From: Panagrolaimus kolymaensis
Taxonomy: Eukaryota; Nematoda; Chromadorea; Rhabditida; Panagrolaimidae
Length of the DNA: 64,000 bases
Assembly (NCBI GenBank): GCA_028622995.1
Contig: JAJQJQ010000015.1
Coordinates: 3,224,001-3,288,000, forward strand
Reading direction: 5' to 3'
Numbering within the stretch: position 1 is the stretch's first letter; each line of letters opens with the position of its first letter. A model generated the notes under the pieces. It made no database searches and had not been told where the DNA came from. It saw nothing but the letters and a program-made list of their open reading frames with translations. The translations under genes and the position numbers were made by a program. Shown here piece by piece: positions 24,890 through 38,298 of this stretch.

Positions 24890-25812
24890 GAACTGCCAAG
24901 TTGGTCTTGCAAACCGCCGCCCCAAATTTATCCATAAGCATTAGTTTTTAATATAGGAAAACCACTCATCCATGGATTAAAATCCCATGGAGTTCCATCA
25001 GACCATTTCCAGGAAATGCCTCCATCATTTATAAATCCACCAGTCCATAATCCATCATATGCCATGTAATGTAATGCTTAAATATGTGTTTAAAATTTTA
25101 AAACATTTTAAACAAAACTTTACTTTCTAAAAATTTTCTCTCTTCCAAACTATGTATTGATGACAAATGTGAATATAACTATTGTCGCCGTAACAAGAAT
25201 TAGTAGGTTCAAAATATATCCAAAGAAATGGGCATTCTTTTTTTGGCGTCGTTGTAATTTTCATTGGCGTCGTAGTTGTTGTGGTTGGTGACTCAAATAA
25301 ACTTTTTTCAACTTTACATACAAATGGTTTTGCCCCTTAACAACCTTCAGCTTTCCAATATCCATTACTTTGGGATAAACTTGCGCAATTATCTCCTGTG
25401 AGATTTTGAGGTTCATGAGGAGCCCAATCAACAAAATCAACTTTTGTTCCATCAATCCAACTCCATTTTCCTGATGGCATTAAATTTGTTAAACCAATCC
25501 AAAAATCTGTCATTGTGCTTTCATGAAAATGTTTTCCTCCTTCTTCTAAAAAGCACATTTTAGTGTTTTATGCAATTTTTAGTCTGTACAAAACAACCCA
25601 CGTGCAAGAATAGAATTTAAAAAAGCATCATCAATTGACGCTAAATTTCCACCAATATCAGCACATGAAATTTCTGCGGCTGAAAATATCCTAACATTTG
25701 AATTAAAAATATAACAACTTCCATTTTGATTTAATGGCCATTCTAAACTTCCATCAGGGCATGAAGCTTTTACCATTAAAATTAAAGCACTTAAAACCAT
25801 TACTTTCAACAT
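24890..25812 (-). pseudogene. C-type lectin gene with in-frame stop and decayed second domain
   Basis: Minus strand. Exon 1 (25812-25602) encodes a signal peptide (MLKVMVLSALILMVKAS) and the start of a C-type lectin domain with CYIF and the helix ISCADIGGNLASI. Splicing to 25545 gives the WIGLTNL...W-WIDGTKVDFVDW and EPQN (calcium/mannose-type EPN-like) region and NCASL. A TAA (25337-25339) sits between the last two domain cysteines, after YWKAEGC; reading on gives GAKPFVCK, a Thr-Pro linker and a second domain with CPFLW, LWTGG and DFNPW. The second domain contains further stops and lacks conserved residues. Secreted two-domain lectins of this kind serve in nematode immunity. The stop suggests loss of function or a shortened product. 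Confidence 0.7.
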
Positions 25813-26317
25813 TATTTCTACTCTTTCCTTCCTTCTTTTTTTTCAATTCATTTGTAAATGTTAATATTGAAGAAAGAAAAAGGAAAACAAATAAAAGAAT
25901 TAAAAAAAGTATTATTCTTGCAATGGTAATAATGAAAGATAAGAAAATGTAAACAACGCATTTTGAAACTAAAAAAATGTGGCTATTTGTTTTTTGGTTT
26001 CACTTATTTTTGCTACAAAAATTGTGCTTATTTTATCTTAACCAAAAAATTACTTTAAAAAAAGTTCGCATGGTTTTTTTACACTGGAAACAAAGAAAAT
26101 ATCGAAGAAAAAATGATCAATAATTTTCTCGAACAAGAATTGATTTATTTTTATGCAAAGCTTCATAAACTTTTTTAGTATTCAAAATTAAAGCTTTCAT
26201 TATATGGTGGAGAAATTACCCTACTGCATGTATGTATGTTGCTTGAGTATTTTATTTTCTTAAACATTTTTATTATTTCATAAGCTCTTATAAAAAAATC
26301 TATAATAACTTAAAAAG
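25813..26317. other. Intergenic region
   Basis: Between the lectin 5' end and the 3' end of the third chemoreceptor; no exon or repeat recognised. Confidence 0.45.
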
Positions 26318-27550
26318 TTATTTTGCCGTTGAAGCAGCAGTTACAGTAAAAACAAGCGAAGTGTTTTGCTTTTTCATAAATGGTTTAAATATTGTTTTTC
26401 GAAATGGAGAAATAATAAACATTTTTGCGATTGGATTAAACAAAGGTGATAAAGCAATAATGTAATTAAAAAGTGACGGAAACCATGGAAATATGCTATT
26501 AAAAAATGATAGAAATTGAATTGGAATTACCATCGTTAGCAAAGGGATCATTGCCTAAAATTAAAATTTTTGGAATCATCGATTTTTAACTTTTTGTACA
26601 AGAATTATTCACAACATTGGAACCCGATAATGGATCCTATCAATTTTAATAGTTAAGGATAATTAGAGATCGTGCATTTGTAATCTTACCTCACAAAACA
26701 AAACCCTACTGATTTGATTTTGAACTTTTCGATCAGAAACTGCAAAGTTTTTTCTTTGCCGCCATAGTTTATAAATAACTGCAACCGAACAAATGATTAT
26801 GACTCCAAAGCTTCCCATTGATAACCCCGCAGAAAATGGAGTAATCAACTTTGTTTTTGGCTAAAAATAAATTTTGTTGTTGATTTCTCAATTTTATGAA
26901 ACATTCGAAGACCTACCCTTGAGCTTACAAGAAAGCTAACTAAATTTTTAGGTTCTATTTTTCCAGTAGCAAATAAAATTGGAGCATAAAATGACATTTC
27001 ATCCGATTTAGGATAAAAACAAATATACCATACATAAATGGAATATGTTGGAAAGAGTAAAGTAAATGCAACCAATGCACAGAATGCTTTGGTTGAAAGA
27101 GAAATATTCCTATAAAAAAATATAAGCGCCTCAAACTTTTTAATTCACAAAAAAATCATAAAGCTGAAAGCCTCATTTTATGCTATAAAATTAAAGTTTA
27201 CCAACAAATAAGAAAAAATCTATAAACAAATTGAACGCTTGCCACTGGCATGGAAGAATAAAATAAATAAACATTTGCAATAATAAAAAAGAAATCAATT
27301 GGATGCCCAATATATCCTGACCATCCTTCAACTATTAAAAAATACCATAATTCATCAGGAGTTATAACAACAATGGGAGCAGCAAAGATAATAACAATAG
27401 CAAAAATAAAATCAAAAAATGCACCAAGATATAAAATTTTTCGATAGCTTGCAAGTTGTTTACCAGATTTTTTATATATTAACCAAATTAAAAATCCATT
27501 TAATAAAATTGCGCTATGGCCGGCAACGGTGGCAATATCAAGTTTAACCA
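26318..27550 (-). CDS. Serpentine chemoreceptor, Str superfamily (srd/str-like)
   Basis: Four minus-strand exons (27550 to about 27203, about 27110 to 26920, about 26860 to 26690, about 26555 to 26318) encode seven helices. Helix 1 follows MVKLDIATVAGHSAILLNG; the helix 2 start SYRKILYLGAFFDFIF, helix 4 region ALVAFTLLFPTYSIYVWY and the C-terminal PLFNPIAKMFIISPFRK (PFR in the place of the PYR motif) fit the srd/str side of the superfamily. It is not closely similar to the two srh/sri-like genes at 21-24.7 kb. The frame is intact. The shortest supported start is 27550. Confidence 0.75.
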
Positions 27551-27563
27551 TTTTTGTTGGCAC

Positions 27564-29821
27564 CTTTAAATTTCAAAAAGACTTTGAAATGGAATTTGCA
27601 CAACGCAAAAAATTTTTGTTATCAAACCCTTCAACGGCGACCAATTTACTCAATCGCAATTTTTTCAAAGAATAATATATGATGCTGGCTTTTTTTCTTC
27701 ACCTTTTATAATTATTACTTGGTTCCTTTCATTTTCAAAAGATATTTTTATTATCCCAAAATTGAAAATGCTTAATGAAAAAGCTTTATTGTTTTTTATT
27801 TATTTTTTGCTTTTGTTTTACGGAATCACATGGCTGTGCTTTTATTAACCTATTATTATGATTATTTCATGGCATTTTAAAACCAACCCACGTTTATTGT
27901 TTTATTTCCACAGTTTTTTTAACATACCATACCGTAAATCAAAATCATCATTTTCAAAACTCATCTTTTTCCATTTATATATTTTTAATCCAAAAAAAAT
28001 TCTCGCGCGCATCATTTTTCGAAAACAAAACTTCTCAAAAGCTTTTTGAGAATGAAAGAGTCTTATTTTCCACTTTTTTTCCATTCATGATTGAATGAAA
28101 TGGAGGATATAGGCTGTCAGATTTGAAAAAAAAAATGATGAATGCAAAGAAGACGGCATTCATGAAAAAAGTGTTTGAATAATGAAGAAAAACCGTTTAT
28201 GATTTCTTTTGCGCGTATTAGATTTATAAGGTTTTTGCGCCATCTTCGACATTTTCTTTTTGCATCAAAAAAATGGGAAAAGTGTTTTGTTTGTTTTCCT
28301 CTTTTCACTTTTATCCCATTAAAAAAATGGTGTCGATTAGCAGCTTTTTTGTCGAATAAATAAATGGAAGAACGGTTATTTTAGTAAATGACTAACAATG
28401 AACTGAAGGAAAAATAAAGCAAGCTCACACGCGCGCTTGACCTCTTGGATATTTTTATTTTGGATGCGCTCATGAGATAATAATGACCTAAACAAAAGAA
28501 AATAGTTATTTCAGCTGCTGCTACTGCTGATGGCTGATGCGCCGCATCTATTTACCACCACTAAAAGTGTCATTTCATTCACAGCTCATTTAGGTTATAT
28601 AAAAAAAGAAAATTGAGGAAGGAGGAGGAAATGGAAGGAAATGAAAAGCGTCATTTAGGATTAGCTTTTATTAATCCAAATAATAATAAAAGTTTAAATA
28701 TGCTAAATAAATCAGAAAATAATCTTATGTTTATATGTAATTTTTATTCTCGTTTTTCTTAATTTGATTTTAAAAATTTACTGCAACTTCTACCATGACG
28801 AAGCTTTACAGTACCATCCACGTACAATATTTTTCTAGACCATGAAAATTTTTCAATTTTTCTTTTACTTTTAAAAGCTTTTATAATGGTCATTTTTTTA
28901 TTTTTTACTTGAAAATGTGCCCGCTTTTTTTCTTTAAGTGATACTACACTTTTCATTGATATTCTCGAGGATACACTCGCCACCTTTCTTTTTTTTTAAA
29001 ATGTTTATTTGTTGACAAACTTTATTTTTGGTCACTGCAGCCCACTTTTTTTAAACATACAGGAAAGCCTGGTACCGTTATAAAATAGAAGGATCTACTG
29101 TAACAATAAATGCAACAAAAATAATATATTTTTTGAACATAGTGACTCATAAACATATTTTTTTAGCTCCTAGCTTGTAAGCCATGAGAAATTTTAGTAA
29201 GTAAAATGAAACCAATTTTCAAACTGAAACCCTTCCCGTTTTTTTTAATGGTCAAAAGTTACTTATTTTTTAAGATATTTATTTTTTGTTAGAAAAACTT
29301 GTGTACAATTTTTGCATCCATTTTTTCTTTTCTTTCTTTTTTTCTTCTAAATTTGATTATACTCAGAGAGTTGGGTTCCTTCCATTCCAAAAGGGATTAT
29401 TGTTTGCCCTTCCTCTCTTTCCCCATTTTTTCTTTTTCTTAAAAAAAGTCATGGAAACTTTTTTTATTTCGCGCAGCAGAAACACTTGTGTTCGTTATTT
29501 TGGAGTGAGACTGACTTTTCAAGTATGGCCCCAAAAATATGAGAGAAAGAAAAAAGTAAAAGTTAATTAACAGCCTATATTATTGCATTACAAATTTTGG
29601 TCTTGAGCAACAACATCTTGCTGCCGAAGCCGGGTGGTTTTTAAGCTGCAAAAAAAAGTTTGCTAATCCTTAAAGAAACAACACGCAAAAATTCATACAT
29701 ATATTTTTACTTTTTATTTTTCATTAACTTTTTTTGATACGTAAAATAATTTTTGGTACAAATTTTTATATTATTTTTAAAATAATTTTTTAGTTCTCAA
29801 TTTGCAGATCTCAAAGGTAAA
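27564..29821. other. Long intergenic stretch
   Basis: About 2.2 kb without a supported gene. The best open frame, 28759-28983 on the minus strand, encodes a small basic peptide (ending GTVKLRHGRSCSKF) with no signal peptide or family match, and I do not call it. Pyrimidine-rich tracts around 29300-29450 give long but low-complexity frames. The right part should contain the promoter of the olfactomedin gene. Confidence 0.45.
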
Positions 29822-31405
29822 ATGGCTGAACCGAAGGAGGATGAAGGAAATCCGTTTAAAAGGTTTGGAATTTTATCATGGCTTTTAACGATTTTGTTGA
29901 TTGCAAGTACGGCATTAAATTTATGGCAAAAAAGTCAGCTCAATGCTTATGAAGTAAGTTTACTTAAAATTAAAAAAGTTATTACTGTGATTCTTCTTGG
30001 CGTGAACATTTAAAAACTTTATTTATATCATTAGACCAAAGTTATACCAAAAAAGTTTTAAATCCTATTTTTTCTAGAAGGAATTACAAAAATGCCAAAC
30101 CCAACTTGTTACCATAACCTCAGTATCACCTCATAGAACTAAACGTAGCACTGAAACCATGGAAGCTCATTCATCTTTTTATTTGCCCTTGTACACTCAA
30201 CTTACAGTAAGCTATTTTTCCTTATGGGCTATAATTAAAGAACATGATTGCCCATCAATTTAGCCTCAAGCAATTCAACAACTCTGTGCAAATCGATATG
30301 ACATAATGGACAGTAGTAGCAGCAATAACAATAATAACATAGCAACAACCAATTATGACTCATCAACAAATAACGATGTCATAATTATTCCTGCCACTTC
30401 TTCATCAAAAACGATTGCCCCAGAACAAAAAATCATTAAGCAACAACAATCAGATAAAAACAGAACCAAATGGAAAACAGGACTTTCAAAAAATGGAAAA
30501 CGAAAAAGTTATTATAAAGTTCAAAAAGCAAAAAGTAAGTAAAATCCCCAAAAAAAATATTTTTAGATCAAAGAAAAAAATGAAAGCCTAAAATTAGCTG
30601 AAATTAAAACTTTTTTCTATTTTCAGCTTGCCCCTTGATCTCCTCAATCCATGGTAAACAAGATTATGGTGCAAGAATGTATGAAATAGGTTCAGCTATT
30701 CGCTCCGATGATCTTTGGTTTATAACTGAATATGCAATGGGTTATATGCTTTTTGAATATAATACTACCGCCGCAGCCACCAATGAAATTGATGGGTTAT
30801 TGAAAATTCCTTCCAATATTTACACTTTGCCTATGCCCTTTTCTGGAACTGATCATGCTATTGGAAAACATTCAGATGGTTCAAGAATTTTTTATTATCA
30901 AGTTTCTTCAACTAATACAATTTTGGGTTATAATGTTAAAGATGATAAAAGTGTTCAAAAAGAAATATATTTTGAAAAGAAACCATTATATAAACATTCG
31001 GCTTCAGAAATTGATCTCGAAATTGATGAAGGAAATTTATATGGAATTTATCGAGATCGAAATAATACTGCTTTCACGATAATCAAATTGCATCCATTCA
31101 CTTTAAAGCAACTTGAAAAACATCAAATTGTTGTCCACTTTTCTGATGATCTCGTAAATGCATTTATAAGCTGCCATGTTTTTTATGCTGTTAGACAAGA
31201 ATTACCCGAATCTGATCTCAAAATTGAACCTATCTTTGATTTCCAAAAAAGGGAATACATTAAATTTGGCCCAAGTCAAATTTTACCAACTTGGAAAAGT
31301 CATGGCATTCCCGCAAATATTCAATTTGATTCCATTTCTCAAACCTTGAATGCCTTTGATAAAGGAAAAATTTATTCATTTTCAATTAATCGTCAGTCAT
31401 CATAA
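29822..31405 (+). CDS. Type II membrane olfactomedin-domain protein
   Basis: Four exons: 29822-29952, about 30078-30207, about 30264-30535, about 30627-31405. A short cytoplasmic N-terminus (MAEPKEDEGNPFKRF) precedes a single membrane helix (ILSWLLTILLIASTALNLW), making a type II protein. The stalk has a furin-like basic site (PHRTKRS) and a low-complexity Ser/Asn region. The last ~250 residues are an olfactomedin beta-propeller with typical strand segments (YNTTAAATNEIDGLLKIP, GTDHAIG, YNVKDDKS, EIDLEIDEGNLYGIYRD). The layout resembles nematode UNC-122 and gliomedin-type colmedins, but no collagen Gly-x-y repeat is seen between stalk and propeller. Shedding at the basic site is inference. 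Confidence 0.85.
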
Positions 31406-31862
31406 TTGTAACTATCACCTTTTTTGATCTCATCATTATTTTTTTAAGTTATGTTTAAGCTTTAACCAAAGTCTGATTTTTAAACGGCAAAAGTTTTTTT
31501 AATTCTCTTTTTTTTGAATATGTATAAATACTGTATTTAAAAATATTTCTAAAATTTCTCATCAGCTACAATAAATTGAGAATTAACAAAATTGAGATCT
31601 TTTAAAGAAGATTGCTCTTTCGATAAAAAGGATGAAAGGGCAAATAACTTTAATGCAAAAAGTCAGCTAACAAATATTGGCATCGCTTATCCAAAGTTTG
31701 GTAGCAAATACACACAAAGTCCTTTGATTTTTTTATATTCGCTGTTTTGAAGACATGGATGATAGATAAGCTTCTTCAAAAAAATATACTGACTGTTCTT
31801 TGGTTAAAAAATTTATTTAAAAAAAAGAAAGTATTGAAGAATCTAATAAGAAAGTTATCTAA
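31406..31862. other. Intergenic region between convergent genes
   Basis: Contains the 3' regions of the olfactomedin and neprilysin genes; nothing else recognised. Confidence 0.5.
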
Positions 31863-34800
31863 TTAACTATTTGGTACCCAAACTGAACAATGTTTTGATG
31901 GAGCATAAGCAGAATTAATGGGACAATTAAAAGCACTTCGAAAAGCTGGAAAATTTTGGAGAATACCAAAAATTCGATATTTGGATGGTGAATGTTCGTT
32001 GGTGAGAATATCATAATAAATATCATCATCCTTTGGAGGAATTTCACACCATGGTTGAGCAAAAGATAAGAAAAATAATTGGTCATGGGTTAATTGACCA
32101 AAAATTCGATCAGGTAGTTGTGGATCTGGGCCATTGAGAGATACCCAGCGACGATATGAATTATAACTTGAATGAATTCCGCCATTATCTGCAATATTTT
32201 CACCTTGAGTTTGTTGGCCATTAAGATTTCGGGGAGAATAAGAAATATTTTGAATGGCAGTAAAATTTCCATATTCATCGATTACACATTCTGCCATTTC
32301 TTCAAATATCTGTTGAGAAGCATCGGACATCCAAGTTTCAAGGATGCCTTCACTATTCCATTGAATGCCTTCATCATCAAAACTAAAAAAAAATAAATAC
32401 TTGCTTTTACTTTTATAAAAGCCTCATTCATACCCATGAGTAATTTCATGTCCAATAACAACGCCAATTGCGCCAAATTTAATTGAAGCTGGCCATTGTG
32501 GGTCGAAAAAAGGTTGTCGCAAGATTCCTTCAGGAATTGTAATAGAATTATGCTAAAAATAAAAAATCTTTTAAAATTATAAATGTTAAATTTTAAGAAT
32601 ATTCTTTTCCTTGTTTTTCATAAAAACTCTTACCTCTGGATTATAAAAAGCGTTAACTATGCCAGCAGCTCCAAAAGAATTCATATTATCAAATTCTGAA
32701 TTTGTTAAACTAATGTATTTTTGATATTTATTAAAAATAGCCAGTTTTTGTAACATTAAAAAATAATCATCATTTTTTTCGAATTTGAGTGATTCATAGT
32801 ATTCATCAAGTAAAGTATTATTAAAAACAAAATCGGGATAAGCAGCATTTATTTTCAAATTTTTAATTTTATCTCTTGCACCATTTAAAGTTTTTTGATC
32901 ATTTGTAATCCATGGTAAATCTTCAAGCATGCTTTCCATTGAATTTTTTATTTCAATAATGACTTTGAGGGTTTCACTAAAAATTGCAAAAATTGTTTTT
33001 TTTAAACAATGCCAATCTAAAAGCTACTTACTTTCTAAAATATTCTCTTGCTTCGGAAGTAGGATATAAAGCTTCAATAAAAATTCGTCCATTCGCATGT
33101 GTCAAATAACCCATAGTGTTTCCAGCGCACGTAATTTCAACATCGGTATCACTTATTTTAGAAACAAATGGATCTTTTGGATGAATTTTTTTGCCAATAT
33201 GAGCTGATTTAGGATATAAAGCGATGTAGCTATTTTTTGGGGAATAAACAAACGCTTGTTGAGATGAAAGTAAGCGATAATAAAGATATTTGACAACCAT
33301 ATCAAAATCGATTTTTGAGATAAAATCATCCAATTTTGAAAGAATTTCAGGTTCATTAATTTGAACCCAATAATCATTAACAAAATTAGAATCAACAAAA
33401 TTTGTTTCTGTTAAAGTGGATAATTCATTAACATATGTTGCCCAATCTGCAAAGCCATAAGAAATATTTCCAACTGTCACTGGATTTATGAATCGAGAAA
33501 AGTTTCTTCTAGTGGTGTCATCAACGCTGTAGTTGATTGCAAGGGCATGTTCAAAATCAACCATTTGATTTACATTATATTCTAAAGTATTCTCATTGCA
33601 ATCCATTTTTATTGAATTAAAATAATTTTGGAAAAGCTTTAACATATTCAATTTCAAAGTATTTTTAGTGTATTTTTCCCATGTACCATTTTGATAATAA
33701 GGGTTGGCATAAGTGAGAGAACTTTGATCAATATTAAGACTATAATTAGAATTAAAATTTCCATCTCTTTTAGCATTGATTTCAACGGAAGGTGTAACTA
33801 AAGGATTAACCCCATATTTAATTGATAAATATGCCATAGCTTTTGCTAATATTTTTGGATCAGAATTTTTATTTGAATTAGTCATATCGCAAAAATTATT
33901 CTCATAACTGGTTAACTTTTCAAATTCATTTAAAATTTCTTTAACAACTTCGCCATTTCTAATTTCAGGAATATTTTGAGGATTTTTCATTGCAGCAACG
34001 GTTTTTTTACATTCTGTATAAAATTGAAGGGTTTTGTTTACTGCAGTTGAAGAGAGTAAATCCTAAAATCGAATATCATTTTTTTAATTTAATAAATTAG
34101 TAAAATTTACTCCTTCATAACCAGGTGTTAGGATAGTTTCCATTTGTTGAGCCATAATTTCATAATTTTGATTTTGAATGGTACCAAAAATTAATGGTTT
34201 TGTAGTTGAGCCACAAGCATAATCGTAAAAATCTTCACAAGGATCAATGGAAAAATTCATCGAATTTTGGAAAAATGCTTGAGCTTCGTTATATTTTGTA
34301 TAAAATTTTTCGTCAGCTTTAATATTGTGAGAATCACGAATGTTGAGGACGTTTGAATGAGATTCATCATCCGCTTAAATGGTAGAATAGGAGGGAATAA
34401 AAGATCAAATCGGACACGCTAATTAAAAACTTACAAATATTGACATCACTAATCCAAACATTGCAATGATTAGCTGGGGCAGAATTTGATCCAATTGGAC
34501 AATTAAAAGCATTTCGAAAAGCTGGAAAATTTTGAATTGTCCCAAACACTCGATATTTTGATGGTGAATGAAAATCGCCAATGATTTTACCATAAATTAC
34601 ATCAGGACTGGGAGGTAATTCACACCAGCTTTGTGCAAAGCTAAGAAAAAATAGCTGATCATGATTGAATAAAGATACAAGATCTCCAGGAAGCAGCGGA
34701 TCACTACCACGAAAATTAAATGTGTTACGATAAGCTTGAAAAGCTGCGTGTATCCCTGAATTATCCGCAATATTTTCGCCGGCTGTTTGTTGACCATTAA

Positions 34801-37256
34801 CACAGTTTGGTTGATATTTAGAAGGATCGAGAGGACAGAAGCTGCTGTATTCTTCGATAACACATTCAGTCATATTATTAAAATATTGTTGTGAAATTGG
34901 ATCAAGCCATGTGGCAAATTGACCAAATGCATCAAATTTAACGCCATAATTATCAAATCCATGAGAAAGTTCATGGCCAGCAATAACTCCCATAGCGCCA
35001 TAATTAACTGAAGCTGGCCATTCTGGGTCGAAGAAGGGTTGATGAAGAATAGCTGCAGGGATGGTGATGGAATTTAACTAAAATAATTTTCCAAAACAAA
35101 AATCGAAGTTTAACAAGCTTACCTCAGGTTGATACCAAGCATTCAAAAGCCCAGAACCCATTCTTCCCCAATCAAAGCGATCAGTTCCATTATTTTTCAG
35201 AAGCTTATTAAAATCTAATTTTATTCTAAAAACGCTTATATAATCCTTCATATCTTTATAAGTGGATGCATTCATAAAGCCTTCGTCTAAATCTTGATAA
35301 TATGTTGAAAGTTTTTGATCATCGGTAATCCAATCAGGGTAAACAATATTTCGAACAAGATTTTGAATTTTTGAATATGCGCCTTTTTTAGAATAAGATG
35401 ACATCCATGAAATTTGATCAACCATGGATTCCATTCCAATCAAAATACTATCAACGATATAAGTCATTGAATCCTTGACTTTATCTCGATCTGCTTGCTT
35501 TGGATAAATTGCATCAATAAAAACTCGGGCATTTGCGAAAGAAAAATATTCAACGGTTTCTCCAACGCATTTTAGCATTTTTTCATCTAATGTTGACGAT
35601 TTTTTTGCTTTTTGTGACATTGTTCTGATACCGTTTTGGAAATGCAACCGGTCACTAGGCTTGGCTTGATAGCGATCAAGAAAGGCATCGTATTCAATAC
35701 TACCTGTAGGGAAATAATCTTTATTAGCATCCAAAAGACGGTAGAAGAGGTAATTCACAAATGTATCTGCCGTAATTTTGTCATTAAATCCATTTGTAAA
35801 TCCTTGATTTATCTGTTTTAAACCTTCAGGGTTATCAAGCAAAATAACATAATTTGGATCCAATAGTTTAGTTTTAACAGCTTCATCGGCTTTGATAGCA
35901 ATTTGTTGGAGGAGGATGAAAATATTTAATGATGAGAAAGTTGAATTAAAATCTTGCAAGCTTATATAAAGATTTTTATCAGAATTGGCATTAATACTTG
36001 AATAATCATTTTCAAGAAGATATTCAAATTCAACAATATTTTTTGCTACTTCTTTAACATCATTTGGATTTACAGCCACTTGAGTTATATTGATATAACC
36101 CATTAGTAAATCATAAACTCTTTTAGTAAGTTCTGGTTTTATTTTTTGCCATGCTTTTCCATTATAATATGACCATCCTTGAGAAAGAATAGGCTGATTG
36201 AGAGAAAGAATATATGGCAGTGAACCTTGTGGATCCATCGAATTTACATCAATCGAATAGTCAAACAATGAAGTTCCGTACATGCCTTTCAAATACCCAA
36301 GTGCGAATGAAGTTGCATTGCGATCAGGCCATGGCTGTTTTTTGTCATCCAAAAGTGGAAATTTTAATTTTGTTTTGTTCATAAAATCCTCAACTATTGA
36401 AAGTATAATTTCACCATCGGCTGTAATAACATCCCATTTTGAATAATCGCTCATACATTGGTGATACATTTTTTTAATTTGTTTGATGGGTAATGACTAA
36501 AATATTATAAAAATAAAATAAAATGCAGATATTAAATAGAAATTAATTCCTAGTCGATGAAAAGATATTAGGAAAAAGCTTGTTTCGAATAGAAGTGGGT
36601 TATATTTTAAAGGGATGCTTCTTAGACTTTTCTCTTTAATGACTTGTTATATTTCATCTTTCATTTGCCATAGAATTCAAAATTTCTTTTATTTAGCCGT
36701 TTAAAAAGTTCTAAAAATAAGGAGCACAAAAAAATTTCGGATTCAAAGAAAGATAAGAAGCTTTCATAATTAAAAGTTCAGCGTCATATTAAAAAAATTT
36801 ATTCCCTAATAAGCTTTATTGTATCATCATTTTTTGGCTATATCAATTTTCATTTTAAAAGCACTCAAAACTTACATCATTTTCGTTTTTAATATTGTAA
36901 GCATCGGCCATTTTTTTATAATTATCATTCTTAGCGATTTCGAAAGTCGAATCACTTTTATTATAATTTCCACAAGCATATTGATAAAAATCATCGCATG
37001 GATTCACTGAAGTATCAATGGATTCACTAAAATATTTTGCTGCTTCTTGATATTTAGCTGTATATGAAATTCGATTTGGATAAATATTGGTGTTCTTATT
37101 GCGGCTTGTTGACATAACAGAATCACCACCTTTGTTGTTGGGAATATGATTATTAGCATAGGTGAGAGTTACAAATGAAAGAGTCAAAATTGATGAAAAT
37201 GCAAGAATACCTATGCCTTTTCCGGCTTTCAAAGCCATAGCTCCACCATCTGCCAT
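31863..37256 (-). CDS. Tandem double M13 peptidase (two neprilysin units in one reading frame)
   Basis: Eight minus-strand exons join in frame. Exon 1 (37256 to about 36881) has a signal anchor ([21 protein letters not shown]) and the M13 start [14 protein letters not shown]. Exons 2-3 (36496 to 34438) complete unit 1: NAWYQPE, zinc motif HELSH in [13 protein letters not shown], third ligand in GENIADNSG, and the end NHCNVW. There the frame does not stop: a GTAAGT donor (phase 1) at about 34437 splices to 34374, giving VNISDDESHSN, then a second M13 start [13 protein letters not shown] and a second full unit with [21 protein letters not shown] and final CSVWVPNS. Total about 1,550 residues. 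Neprilysins are zinc ectopeptidases cutting peptides at hydrophobic residues. Both sites keep all visible catalytic residues. If the linking intron is retained, unit 1 ends 22 codons later. An upstream Met at 37340 is possible. Confidence 0.8.
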
Positions 37257-37671
37257 GGCTATGTTCCAAGTAACAAAACAAAGCAAGTTTACCAGCCTGC
37301 TTTCAAGCAATTTTAAAAATTCACCTTTTCGATTTGACAAAGGTGATTGCTTTAAATAGTTTCATAATTTTGCTATAGCTTTTGTGCATTTTACGCTAAT
37401 TAATACAATGAATCTTTGTCTGCCATTTGCAGCTTTAGAAAAAATAAATACGATAAAAAATTGGATGCTTTTTGTCGAAGAAAACTTTTTTGTTGTTATT
37501 AGACATTGTTCAATTTTTAACAGCATTGTTATTGTAATATTTTTTATCAATTTTTTAAACAATTAAATTAATTGCTTGTTAAACATTTTTTTGGAATGCT
37601 TTTTTTTAATAATGAGATTAATTAAAAGTATTGTTTTTTTTTCAAGACTATAACATGTAGCTGCGATTTAT
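37176..37671. repeat. Neprilysin 5' end, source of the copies at 42.3 and 49.3 kb
   Basis: This block covers the signal-anchor part of neprilysin exon 1 plus about 400 bp upstream. It recurs in the same orientation at 42299-42724 and 49296-49721 with about 90% identity and small indels. The intact gene here is presumably the donor. Confidence 0.85.
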
Positions 37672-38298
37672 TCGTACTGCCACGCCACCACAAATTACAA
37701 AATTCTTGATATCAGAAATTTTCGAGCGCCGATAAAATCATTCATTTATTTTCTTATCGTAATCCACAATTCGTAAAGCCTATTTACAAAAAAAAAACAA
37801 AGAAATAAAACAAAAGGCTTTAACTTTTGAGACCCAACAAAAAACTTTTCACAAAATAAAAATAAAAATAGTTTTTAAAATCATTTAAAATAAAGTTGCC
37901 AATGTTGTATTACTCCTTCTCTCTTTTCCTCCATTTATTTTTCAATTTAAAAGTTTCTATTATTAAACAAATACACAAAATAAATTAGATTAAGACAAAG
38001 TGAAAGTTGATGAATGGTTAATGGTGTTATGAAATGTGATGTTTATCAACAAAAACAGAAAGGTGCCTCAAACTTAGTTTCACCAAAAAAGCCATTGAAA
38101 CAACTGATAGATCTTTACTAATATATTTTACCCGCTCACAACCGAGCAGCTAACTTGCTTACTGCAAAACATCAGATAAAGTACTAAATTCCTCGTTGGA
38201 AACTGATCAACTGGTTTATTAAAGGAGCATAAGCTTTTGCTGCTGTTTTTTGAAAATGAAGCTTGTAAGGTTGAAGGTGAAAAAAAAGGCATGAGAAA
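37672..38298. other. Intergenic region upstream of the neprilysin gene
   Basis: No exon recognised; ends at the target-site duplication of the hAT-type element. Confidence 0.5.

Noticed and set aside
28759..28983. 74-codon basic ORF on the minus strand
   Set aside because: No signal peptide, family motif or splice partners; composition is what chance gives in this region.
29286..29570. 94-codon plus-strand ORF
   Set aside because: Phe/Leu/Lys-rich translation of pyrimidine tracts; no domain.
34367..34437. Neprilysin unit 1 ending with the tail [20 protein letters not shown] as a membrane anchor
   Set aside because: This tail is translation of the short intron after a perfect GTAAGT donor; M13 units normally end at C-x-V-W. 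Intron retention remains possible.
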